Source: Moniliella sp. 'wahieum' (lineage: Eukaryota; Basidiomycota; Moniliellomycetes; Moniliellales; Moniliellaceae). Taken from it: a DNA stretch of 64,000 nucleotides. Both the position numbers and the translations under genes were made by a program. Under the pieces are notes generated by a model. The model was not told the origin of the DNA, did no database searches, and saw nothing but the letters and a program-made list of their open reading frames with translations. The stretch is from NCBI GenBank assembly GCA_003971905.1, contig RSEE01000062.1:248001-312000 (forward strand). The letters run 5' to 3'. This document shows positions 45,697-56,528 of the stretch, piece by piece. Each line of letters starts with the position of its first letter. Position 1 is the stretch's first letter.

Positions 45697-47321
45697 ATGT
45701 CGTTGTCGGACGCGCCACCCTTCCCGACCCCCGACGCCGATAGCAGTGACAGTCCGTCCGAGCTGCGGCACATCATTGCTGCTCTGCGCGTGCATGCTGC
45801 GTGGCAAGCGCGCGCACTGAGTGCCACCACGCTCGCGCACGACCATCTTGCCAACCGCGCAGCGGCCGAGGCGGACGATGAGGCGCTCGCTCTTGCTGCC
45901 CAGCACGACGGGCGGAACAGGCCGAGGTACTGGACCTGTTGCGTGCTCAGTTGGCGCGTGTGTGCGACGAGCGGGACGAGGCGGTGGTCCGGGCGGAACG
46001 CGAGGCGGGCACAGTGCGCGACTTGCGTCTGCGCTTGGCTGACTCGCTCCGGCTCAGTAGAAAGTTGCAACCCCCAGACCAACAGGGCACAACGACCACA
46101 TCTGCTTCCCAACCCACCACGCGGGTCAGTGCCAGTGCCATCTCCACCTCCACCTCGCCCGTTGCCACCCCTGGCAGCCGTACATCCCCCATCCAGTCCT
46201 CGTTGGACGATACGTCTACGTCGTCTCCTGTCGGTCTGGGCGCCGGCTCTGACACCGCGAACCACCCCAGCACTGCCAGCAGCGTGCGTGGACTCAGCAC
46301 TATTGCCTCCTCTCTTCCGTCCTCGGTCTGCTACACTTGGTAGCACCCCTTCCCGTCCCCCTAGTCTGGGCGTAGGCACATTTCCTATTCCGCGCCCTGG
46401 TCCTGTCGACGCGCACGAAGGAGAGGCGGCTCAGCGTCCGGCCCGTATGCTTGGCACAGGCGAAAGGGGCGAAAAGGTCGGGGTGAACGGGCTGCCTACC
46501 AGTGTACCCCCCATGTCCCCGGAACGACTGCAGGCCCAACTCGCCGCTCAACGTACCCAGCTCGACCGGCTGCGGAGCGAGTTGAACCAGACGCGGGACG
46601 CTGGACCAAGTCAAGGAAGCGCGGTGGGCCTCTGAAGTGTGTCTGAAAGCACTTAAGGAGTACATTGCTCTGTTGCCTCCCGATCCAGCGTCCAGCGGGT
46701 TGCGCCCTACTACCTCCCCGCCAGAGCAGGAAGTACACCCATGCGACGCGCTTGCACCTGCCTCCCTTACCTGTCGATTCCACTGCCTCGCTCGAGCCGG
46801 GGGACGAAGCCGTTCCGCCAGATCCCCCGGTTAGGTCTCTGCCCAAACGCCCGCCCCAACCCACCGAGTCTTGGTCGTTCAAACTGGGGTCGATGTGGCG
46901 ACGAGCCACTACCACCGTGCCGCATGACGGTGGGGGTGGGTCCACGTCCGCACCTGCCCGAGCTACCTCGACAGGACGCACGAGCGGGTTGCCGTCGCCC
47001 CCGCGGGCTAGGGGAGGCAGTACCGTCCGTTCTCTCGGTGCCAACCTAAGTTCTTTGGGCTTGACGCACGCCGCTGACCGAGCCAAGTCGTCTACCGCTC
47101 CACCTGTGGCCGAGGAAGACCAACACGCGCTCCCACACGGAGCGCCTTCGCTTGCTCCACCTCCCTACTTCGTTACCCAACCCACCCTGCCCCCCCGCTC
47201 GGCTGCTCGACCTGTCCGCCCCTCGAGTTTGGCTGAACGGGGGGAAGCGGCGGGGACGGGACAGCACGTCGGTCTGTCGTTGGATCTACGGACGATGCGG
47301 GGCGGTGAAGCAGGACCCTGA
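45697..47321 (+). CDS. Unrecognised coiled-coil protein
   Basis: I do not recognise this gene. From ATG 45697 (MSLSDAPPFPTPDADSSDSP) the chain continues across four frames to a stop at 47321, about 540 residues. Two helical coiled-coil segments are visible: LLRAQLARVCDERDEAVVRA then EREAGTVRDLRLRLADSLRL near 45.93-46.05 kb, and SPERLQAQLAAQRTQLDRLR then SELNQTRDALDQVKEARWAS near 46.52-46.63 kb. Between them lies a Ser/Thr/Pro-rich linker; after them a Pro-rich region with ESWSFKLGSMWRRATT near 46.87 kb. The heptad pattern and Ser-rich linkers suggest a scaffold or a Rab-GEF (Sec2-like) protein, but no signature settles it. Composition matches neighbouring host genes, and the heptads are preserved across each frame break, which argues for a real protein. 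Confidence 0.5.
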
Positions 47322-47831
47322 ACCAGGTTCAAAGAGGAGAATGGCGGCGGTGCAAATGGCCAAACCACCTAGCTGCTTGGTTACCCGTTGGGACTTCCCT
47401 CTCGCCTCCCTTCGCGTGCAGATCGTATTCCCTCTACTGGGTCTGGCACGTATCAGTTCTGACCATCGGGCGCTTGAAGTCCCCGTGACTCGACCGCAGC
47501 CGGCCTCGCTTGTCCATTCGTTCTTCCCGGGGGTGATTAATGATTCCCGCCCCCCATGCCCCCAAATCTCTGCTCTGCATTGTTTCGTCTCTTGTGTGAG
47601 AATTCACACCATGCTCTAACCTCTCTTTGCTCCTCTCCTTGCTCCGCTCGTTGCTCTGCTCGTTGCTCTGCTCGTTGCTCCTTCTCTTGCCCTACTCCTT
47701 TCCCCTGGCTTGCCAAAAGGATCGCCTGCACCAGAGGTGGAGAACCCTCATACCCCGTCCGCTGTGCGGACAAACTCGTGATTCCACTCTTACGTTTACC
47801 CCAAACAATGAACTCGACCGTTTTTGCTCTG
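47322..47831. other. Convergent 3' region
   Basis: About 500 bp between the stops of two convergent unrecognised genes, pyrimidine-rich, with a 12-nt tandem repeat at 47639-47681. Confidence 0.5.
47639..47681. repeat. 12-bp tandem repeat (TTGCTCTGCTCG)n
   Basis: Three and a half head-to-tail copies, the first with one substitution, in a 3' non-coding position. Confidence 0.9.
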
Positions 47832-49690
47832 CTACGATTCGACAAAGGGAAATGGGGACTCCGATGGCATAGGAAAGTACATACAGTACAGCAGGCTCAG
47901 AGCATAAACGTGTACACACAACACCACTTTGGCAGTGTACCCGTAGCTCATTGTGCGCCCGCTCGTACTCGTTTCCACATGTTCATGTCTCCTCCACCTC
48001 GGAGGCCGAAAGGATTCGGCCCCCGAAACGTCGCTCTCAGTCCACGAGCCAGCATTCCGACCTCGGTTCCGTCCCAACGCACCTGGCAACGGCGCATGTA
48101 CGCGTACCATGGGCACTTCTGCTTCTGCCTCAGCATCTTGCTCTGAGTCTTGCTCTTGCTCTTGCTCTACCTCAGCATCCTCCCACCACTCTTCCTCCGA
48201 CACCGACAAGACCGAAGCAGCGGACGTGATGCTGGTGCCTGGGCTGCGGGAGCGAGAGGAGGCATGGGCAAGGGAGGCAGTGGTGAAGTGATCGGAGGAG
48301 CGGCGGAGGTGGTGCTTGGAGCACGACGACGACGAGCTCCGCCCCGTCGTGTAGGGGAGAAAGAATGGTGGGATCTGTGGTGCAGGTGGAGAGGAGTTCG
48401 TGTCGTTTGCACGGCAAGCGACGGTAGGGATGGGTGAGGAACGTGTACCGAACTTTATCTGGGTTGGAGGGGGATGGGGAGAAGTGGAAGTGGAAGTGGA
48501 TGGGTGGGCCTCCTCAGTTCCAGGCCGATCCCGATGGGTGGAAGGAACGGTAGCAGTAGGGAGGACGGGCAACTCGACAGAAAAAGAGCCACAGTCGTAC
48601 ACCCCGCCACGGCATGGACCAGCAGACGTCCAAATCGGTCAGGCACATGCCAGACCAAATACGAAGGGGTCTGGGCCAATTGGGTGTACCTCGAAGCCTC
48701 GTCTCGCTCTACACATAGTCCACCCAGGTCCCTCGACAGTTCCCCTGCCTGGGATGCAGGTGGGGCCGGGTGAATTGTCGCATCAGGGTCGTCGTCCGAA
48801 CTGGGAAGGGGCAGTTCGGCTGGTCGAGCGCGTCCGCGTGCATCGAGCAAATCGGCCCAGCGAGATATGCCCAAGGCCATTTGGATCACACCCATTTGGA
48901 GCGGACCATAGTCGTTCGCCTCCACCTTGGGCATCGCATGCAACTCCCTTCCTCCTCCTGACCCACGAGCGCGGTGGGTGTTGGGTGGGGTTGCCGTCCT
49001 GGTTGGGGCGGGGTCCAGGCACGTGCGGCTTGCGGATAGCGGCGCCAGATTTCCCTTGTTGGTGGCAAGTCGGACAATTGCAGTCCAATACTATGCAGGA
49101 CGGAGGTGGCCTTGCTCATAGCCATCGCCATGGGATGCTGGGGCCTGTCTCGCTTCCCCGCCGCCCGAGGCGTCGAGGGTAACCCTGACCCGGGATGATC
49201 GTGCAACAAGCGCATCACCGCCGGCGGCAGCGGGAGAGGGAACGTGGATTTCCATGAATTCATCCCTGCCAACCCAGCGCCACGCCGGTCCTCCTCCTCC
49301 TCCTCCCCTCGTCCATCCTCCAGCAACGCACCCAGCCCATGGCCCAGCAAGGCCACATTCAGGCCGCGCCGCTCTTTGCGCCGGCCCACATGATTCTTGC
49401 GCCGCTGCAACTCGAGTTCGCGCACGGTGACGCTCGTCGGCCAGGCGCGAGGCTGCCGAGGCCTGCAACGCGCTGGTGGGCGCACCATATGTGCGAGCCG
49501 GGGCCGGCGCAGGAGCAGCGCCCGGTTGCGAGGGAGGAGGCACCAGCGGCCGGGCATCGTGCTCGCCAAGAGAGTCAAAGTGCTCGTCGAGGCTGAGCGA
49601 ACCCACACCCAGACCCACGCCATCCGCATCGGCCGAGTCCCAGAGTTGGCGCGCACGGGAGCGGGCGGGGAGACTGGCCATGCTCGGCAC
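47832..49690 (-). CDS. Unrecognised protein with basic N-terminal region and acidic C-terminal region
   Basis: I do not recognise this gene. From ATG 49690 (MPSMASLPARSRARQLWDSA) a chain across frames reads: Pro/Ala-rich segment; RELELQRRKNHVGRRKERRG then LNVALLGHGLGALLEDGRGE near 49.33-49.42 kb; DEFMEIHVPSPAAAGGDAL near 49.25 kb; SVLHSIGLQLSDLPPTREIW near 49.08 kb; KVEANDYGPLQMGVIQMALG then ISRWADLLDARGRAR near 48.87-48.93 kb; a Ser-rich part; and SVSEEEWWEDAEVEQEQEQD near 48.18 kb. No membrane segment or signal peptide is evident. The alternation of conserved-looking blocks with low complexity suggests a regulatory nuclear or cytoplasmic protein. Exact ends and frame joins are uncertain, and two genes cannot be excluded. 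Confidence 0.42.
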
Positions 49691-52272
49691 CAGGATCGGT
49701 TTGGTCGGTGGTGGCCAACAGCAATGGCGGCGATGAAAAGGAAAGGATCCAAGTGGAACTGAACTGTTCAGGTGAGGGATGCAAACCCTCCTCGAGTCAC
49801 CCTAGTCACTGGTCACCCTTGGTGACCCGGTGACAGAGCTTAAAGGCTGGGACAGGGAAACGCGACGCCTCATAAACCAACCCGTCCATCTTGCGTGTGT
49901 TACTTGGTAGCGCCACCCCTGTTGAATCGCCAGGATATCAGGACACTCTGATGCTCGCCATCCGGCCCCGTACCCGAGGTAGCGCGTGTGGACACGGATG
50001 AACGTGGTAGACATTGAGCGAGGAACCATTTCCATTGAGATTCAGTAGTCAAATCCTGCCAGTGCGCTGTGCCCTCCGTCCGCCCCCTCCCATCCTCTTC
50101 CTCCACAGTAGGTTCGTTGTGGATGTGGGTGTCGGGGATGGAGCACACGAGCTGGAGAATGGGCTTCCCCCACTGCCTCATGCAACGCACCAAAATGGAC
50201 CGGGGTGCGGGTGCAAGGCATGATGTGCTCCGGCGAGGACATGACACCGCACTTTTTGCACATGCGGCACGGAGTTGGTCTGCGCTCTGGGGCGCGCATC
50301 TATCCGAGACGTCCCACCCTATGGTGCCTCCCTCAGAGAGACACCTGTACGCTTGTGCTCACGCGTGGTTAGTCAGTGTATTGCCGAGCTGGCCTGCCCT
50401 CTGGTGCTGGCATGTATAGCCTGCCCTGGTGGCATGTAGCCTGCCCTCTGGTGCTTCCCTCAGAGCGGCAAGTCGACCTTCCGTCCATTAAGGGATTGTA
50501 CCCCAACTACCTGGGTGAACCTCCTAGCGGGCCCCACCCGTGACATCCAGCGTGGAACGGTGTGGATCGGTGGCTACGGTGGCACCGGCGACCCAGCTCA
50601 ACAGGCTGCGGCGAAGCCTCAGCAGACCGGGCCGTGAGCCCGGTGGTCTCCTAGTGAGGCGCATAGCGGTCGCCCCAGATCGGTTAGTTGGACGAGACGC
50701 AAAGAAAATTAGTGGTGTGATGCATGGAGCACAAATGTCTGGCCCATCGTTGGTCAACTGTGGCCAAGTATAGCGAAGACGCGGCAAACACATCCAAGGA
50801 GGCGGAACACCGGCGGAACACGGGGCCATCGCCTCGCACAAAGATACGATGCGAGGTTGTCTGCCCCTCTGACCGGCCACCATCGAGGTTGCATGAGCAG
50901 GTCCAGCGACATTGCCCTGCTTGAACTTCGAAAAGACCGATCGCACGGATGTCCTTGTGATCGTCAAGAACAGGTTTGATCTCACTGGCGTACTTGTTGA
51001 CACTTACCCCAGGGATAGCAGGGGATAGCCGGAATGACCATGACACCCTGGATGCCAGAATTAACAAGGTTTCCTATATCAACAGCGACATCAAGGCCAT
51101 GATGGATATTGATGAAATGTACACGGGGTCCGTGGTGTTGACCACACAGTCCCCCCAGACAAAAACCTTTGACTAGACGGAAGAGCAGCCGAAGCGGACG
51201 TTCTTGTTCAGAAGGATGGTAAAGGGGATCCCTCACTTCTCAGCCACTTACGCTAACTATGGGCCAGCGTCCGAGACGTGATATCTGCGATTTCAGCCCG
51301 TGGCGATCACTATGACCGCCTGCAGCTCGATGAGAAAACGGAGTTTTTGCTGTTCCCTATGAAATCAGGATGCACTTGTTGAGTATTGGAATGGATATTG
51401 TCTCATTTATATCCCCCGAGTGTGCTCTTCCATCAGTGCGAATCCCCGGGATCGATAGTGATTGACACAGCACACCATCGCCGAAAGGAAACAGCCCTTT
51501 TCTCATCGGTGTGTGTATCGATATCGTATGAAATACATTTTACCACAGGAACGTTTTGTCGGAACAGTTTCCATGAAGCGCTTATAATGTCCTGCCCCAT
51601 GAGACTGCCCCGGGACAGATAGCATCGGGTGTAGGTGAAATGTATGTGGAGATATTAGCCTGTTGTTACGTTCGACGTGCGCATGAGATGGAGCGAGCAG
51701 ACTGTTTAATCTCGATTTCGATTCCCTTCTTTCACCCTTCTATGTTTTGCCTATAGCCCCCTTTTTCCCAACGCCCGGGTGCGTTGAGAGAGGGGTTGTA
51801 TATATCATGTCGGGGAAATGAGAGGCAGATGAAAAGCGAACCCGCCGTTTGATGCGTTGGGACTTAGAGTGAACCGGATGGTGCTTCAAGCTTCACGGAT
51901 GTCCGTCGCTGCTGTTGTCTTCCCTCTTCCCTCTCACTGTTGGTTAGTTCCATACTATTGCCACCACGATCCTATTCAGCTTCTTATTGCTCTCGACCCC
52001 TTCGTCTCTGCCACTGATGGCCTTTCTCTGTCACGAACCGGAGTAGCTCTTCTCGTCATGTCGACTGCAAGGCCCTGATATCAATTGAAGCCAAAACCAT
52101 TTGCATCTGTTATGGAAAGGAGGGCGTGATGGTGAAACAGAAACGTGCAGTTGGTATTGTATAATACAGAATAGGGCGTAAGGGGCGCATATAGGGCGTA
52201 AGGGGCGCGATGAAAATGTGCACACGCAATGTAAGAGAGGAAATGAAAGACAGAGCGCAGGCGGGCCAGTGT
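49691..52272. other. Gene-poor stretch
   Basis: About 2.6 kb. Between 50.52 and 51.24 kb two overlapping minus-strand frames (about 50684-51067 and 50982-51236) share a continuous sense through GIQGVMVIPAIP and NKYASEIKPVLDDHKDIRAI, which could be a remnant or an unrecognised short gene. The rest (51.3-52.25 kb) is less GC-rich and holds nothing coding that I can support. A duplicated AGGGCGTAAGGGGCGC unit lies at about 52172-52209, just 3' of the permease. Confidence 0.4.
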
Positions 52273-53921
52273 TTACTTTTTGGGCTTGTCGCAAGCGAAA
52301 GGCCGGCCAGCCTCGTGGTTACGGTACACTTGCACGATGGACTCGGCCTCTCCGTACACACCCGCGCCGATAAGGAAGACACCACCGGCCATGATCAGTA
52401 AGGCGACGGTGAGAGTGACCATCTTCCGAGGCGAAGAGAATCCATTCTTCCAAGAAGAACGGATCCAGGCTACCCGTCCGTGGCGCTCGTCTTCCTTCGA
52501 GGAGAGGAGATAGAAGGCCGTCACGCCAGTAATGACAATACTGAACAGCGAGCCGACGGTCGCTCCGATCAATCCGAGGAGGTCATCAAAGATAGGAATC
52601 GCACAGGCGAGGACCCAGGCAAGGACAAGACAGCCAGTGTAGGAACCGATCCAGGCAGTCCAGTGGACAACTCCCGTGTTGGTCAGGTGGGGGGTACCGC
52701 GAAGCGCACGGACAAAGATCCACTTGGCACCAATGTGGGTGTAGATGATCACGGAAACAATCAAGCCAGGAAGAGCCATCGAGTAGCAGAGCTTACGGAA
52801 CACGAGCCCAGCCGATCCCAGCGCAGGGCTGGCAATGTACTGTCCGAGCTTAGCGTAAACGGCGCAGCCGACAAGACGTAGCAGATAATCACGAACCCCT
52901 GCCCAGCGATAACAGCCTTGGGGAAATCCCGCGGGTTTTTCATCTCAGCACCAATAGAGTAGAAGGTGACGTTGGCCAAGAGAGAAAAGACTTGGTTTGA
53001 CACTGCCGAAACAGCCACGTAGAATGGAACGTGGTTGACAACGTAGACTTCCTTGTGCACTGGGCCAGGGGGAGCGCTCGCGGGGCGATCACGCACCAAT
53101 ACGGCAATGGTGAGTACCATGATGGAGGTGAACACGCACGTCATGCCAGCCCAACCAGCATATGCGATTTTGTTCATCTCCCGGGCCCATGCACCGAGGA
53201 CCAACGCAGCGGCAGCAACGACACCCGAGTATCCCAGAGAGCAGATACCATGGCCGGCGGAGATGTTCTGCAGGGCGATAGATGCAGTAAGGATTCCAGA
53301 TCCAGCCGTGAGAACGACAAGGATCCAATATGCCACACCAAACAGGTCACGGCACACCTTGCCGCCCAGGATCTGGCCCAAGTCCGAGACAGTGTGGATA
53401 TGGGGATGGCGCTCACGCAGGCGGCCAATAAGAATGCCTCCGTATGTGGTGATGAATGAGAGAATTGCGAGGGAGATGAGGCCGGGAACGAAACCCAGCG
53501 AGGAGAAGGTCGAGGGGATTGACAGAACACCATACCAAACTGGAACTTGGCAATCAAGACAGCAGCTGAAGGCCTGGAAAATCGGAAAAGCAGTGCGCTG
53601 GGTTAGCCTCAGGCCTATGGGGGCTCAACCGCCCCCAATTTCACGGATGAAGTTTTGCACTGTGACAAGAGGGGGCGGGGGGCACACTTACCAGGACATG
53701 GTACGGAAGTTCACATTTCCGCCTTCGAACACGTCCTTCTCTTCCTCGTCAGAGGCCTCTTTGACGTCTTCCAAGGGCAAGGCATAGCTTGTGACCTCGA
53801 GGTCGCCCTTGGTGCTGGGGTCGTGATGCGTGGAAGGAGCTTGCCCCTTCTTCTCCGATTGGGAGTAGTCATCGCCCGAGGCGCTCGGTGGTGACGCAGA
53901 GATGACCGACTCCGAATGCAT
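52273..53921 (-). CDS. Amino-acid permease, AAAP family, fungal Mtr-like
   Basis: Plasma-membrane proton symporter for neutral and aromatic amino acids, related to Neurospora Mtr. ATG 53921 opens a cytosolic acidic tail (EDVKEASDEEEKDVFEGGNV) leading to NFRTMSW; an intron at 53574-53691 splits the Trp codon. Exon 2 continues PSAAVLIAKFQFG, then GVLSIPSTFSSLGFVPGLIS (first helices), then RERHPHIHTVSDLGQILGGK then VCRDLFGVAYWILVVLTAGS. About eleven membrane helices follow, including FVAVSAVSNQVFSLLANVTF-like and YSIGAEMKNPRDFPKAVIAG segments near 52.95 kb and a last helix LLIMAGGVFLIGAGVYGEAE near 52.36 kb, ending DKPKK. About 510 residues. Two one-base breaks (near 53530 and 52865). Confidence 0.93.
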
Positions 53922-56528
53922 GGTGTAGAAGATGGAATGCGCTAGGAGGGGAGGGCGGAGTGGTGGTGGTGGTGGTGCTGAACGGAATGAACGAGCGGGA
54001 AGGCCTTAGGTTTTATGCAGAATCCGGACTTGATGGCTGGCTAGATTGCAAGACACGTCACGCGTCACAGAACTGCAAGAATTCTGTGGGTGTTCTGGGC
54101 GGGCCAAGGCGGCTCTACTACCACGCGAGCACGATGCATGATGCATGATGCATGACTCGTCACGCGTCACATATCACATGTCACAGAGTAGGGGCGAGTG
54201 ACGCGTGACGAGGGACTGGCCCTGCGCCTCCAGCCACTGGGGCGGGCATGCAGTATGCCGCACGGCACAAACCCAGTGCCTCGCCCGCGTCCAGGTCCTA
54301 TATCGCGCAGCTGCTCCTGTGGGGGCAAGGCAGGCAAGGCACTGGCAGGCACTGGCAAGGCACAGGCAAGGCCCAAGCGCGGCACAAGAGTTTGGGGCAT
54401 CCTCCCCAATCATCGATCATCCATAGCTAGTGAAGTGAAGCGGGGTTCTCAATGCGTGATGCATAGCCAGCAACGCCAAGCCGCACGCAGCCTATCAGCC
54501 ATCCGACTGCTCGCACTCAGCGCTCAGCCATCATAATCTTCGGTCTTCGGCATCGATCATCTGCACGGCACGGGGCAACAGTCACCCATCACCCGCCCAA
54601 AGTCTCAGCGAGAGGGGCTCAGTAGCCCGGTGATTAAGATTAACAACGATACACAGGACCACATCCGCCATCCAAATCGATGCGGGAAACGGGGGAGAGG
54701 CCGGTACAGCTGGTTGATGCAACAATTCCGATAAGCCTTCCAAGGGCTTCAAGCACCTCAAGCGGCATATAATGTCCGCACGATAATCGCCAGCCCAAAC
54801 CGTGAAGATTAGATAGATGTGCTTTGAGATGTGCCTTGTAATTTGATGCAAAGCCAGAGGCCCGATGCACCTGATGCTTGAGGCTTGATACATGATAAGA
54901 GGTTAGTGTGTTTACTGGCTGTGCCAGCGACTAACCGATTGTACGGGCAAACCCGGGGACAGCCAGCACACCAGAAACGGTGAACGACGAAGCCGTTGAC
55001 AGGGGCTCAACAACCGCTCATGCATCAAAGCTTCCTCTCTCTGTATAGCAAGCGACCGGACAGAGCTCTTCTGAGGTCATCTACATGTTTTCGATTCTTT
55101 ACCCACAAGAGGCAGCGATCAGCACAAAAGCAGGCACAAGCTCTTGGCGCTGATGCGCTGACGCTTTAGGCTTTGGCCTGCCTTGTAACTCCGATTGCTA
55201 CACGTATTATTCATAGGTCGATCGGTTGGGGAAAACAACGCCTTCAATATGCGGGGGCGAGCTCAAAACGCATAACGCACGTATGCCTCCCATGGATGTG
55301 CTCTCCTGGTGTTTCCGACCGCAACAGCCACCCCACTCTCAGACACGGTTAGTGACGGCATCTTCTCATACGTTGGCGTCTTCAAGATTGTGCTTGTGCA
55401 TGCGCCTCTCCTGTAACACTCCCGCGGCCGCACTCCACGAGTGATCGATGATATCCCTGTTACCGGTTACCCCAAACACGTCGCTATTGCCGACAATGGT
55501 GGAACACAGGTACCACATCAGCACAGAGATAATGAGGATGCAGTAGTCACATGTCACAAGATGCCTGCCTCCCCGGGTTCGATAGATTGGATCGACCTAC
55601 CTATTAGGGAAGAGGATGCTCTGCTGTGCGACTCTTTTGATGTTATCCCCTCATCACCGCTATACCCTGTGTTGTCTTCGAGTCCATCGGTCTCTTCGGC
55701 CCATTCCATTTATCGACCTCATCGCATCAACGTTCAACGTTCAACGTTCAACCATCGTCGCAAGTTATACAGATGTGCCTAGCGGGCTATTCAGGCACTT
55801 ACTAACAGGGGCGCCACGCGGGTTTATTCGGGTCATTTCGTCGTAAGAATTAGCTCTAGCGGACAAATGGCCCTCCAGCGGAGTATTTTGACTCATTATT
55901 AATCCTTGCTGCATCTCAGTCGGCAGAATAAAGCCACTATTAAGCCGAGGGCGGGTGTTCCTGGGTTGCGGCATACTTCAAACTTGGAGCTTAACCCGCC
56001 TCTTTTCAAAATGAGCCGCTGCACTAGGTGACGTGTGACGCGCTCAGCGCTCAGTGCTCAGGGCTGAGCCGCTGGGCTGCATGATCTATCTGATCGATGA
56101 TCGATGTCCATCGATCATAGGTCACCGGTCACATGCATCCATCGCTGACCGGGGGCAGGAAGGATTCGTATGTGTTGCGCACGGGGACACACTGCGGACT
56201 TATGAATGCCAGGGCCCTGGCTGGGGGCCAATCCTGCGAATGCACTAATGCCCTAAGGCCTAATGGTCCTTCTCCATCATATGCTTGCGCTAGGCGGTCC
56301 CGTTCCGCCTCTGTTCCGCTCCTTCCTGTTGCGCCTCTGAGCTGCCTTCCGCCTGATTGCATCCGCCACCACTCATCCCTGTTGCTCGCCTGCCACTGCC
56401 ACACCTCTGCTGTGTCTTCTCCATCATATGCTGCCGCTGCCTTCATCCCAGAGCGAACAACCTGAGCGAAAAACCAGTCACTAGTCAGCTACGTTCAGAC
56501 GTTCAGGCTTCAGGGGCACATCTTTTGA
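53922..56528. other. Gene-poor stretch rich in short palindromic motifs
   Basis: About 2.6 kb with no recognised gene. It contains ATGCATGATGCATGATGCATGA at 54133-54154, three ACGCGT sites at 54060, 54162 and 54201, GGCAAGGCA-type repeats at 54325-54372, several GATCGAT/ATCGATC palindromes (54410, 54553, 55443, 56094-56118), and a CTTCTCCATCATATGCT motif repeated at about 56271 and 56416. A CGTTCAACGTTCAACGTTCAAC run lies at 55730-55751. Confidence 0.5.

Noticed and set aside
47600-47700. A Leu/Cys/Ser repeat peptide encoded by the CTGCTCGTTGCT array
   Set aside because: Simple tandem repeat in a 3' region; the apparent peptide exists only because the repeat length is a multiple of three.
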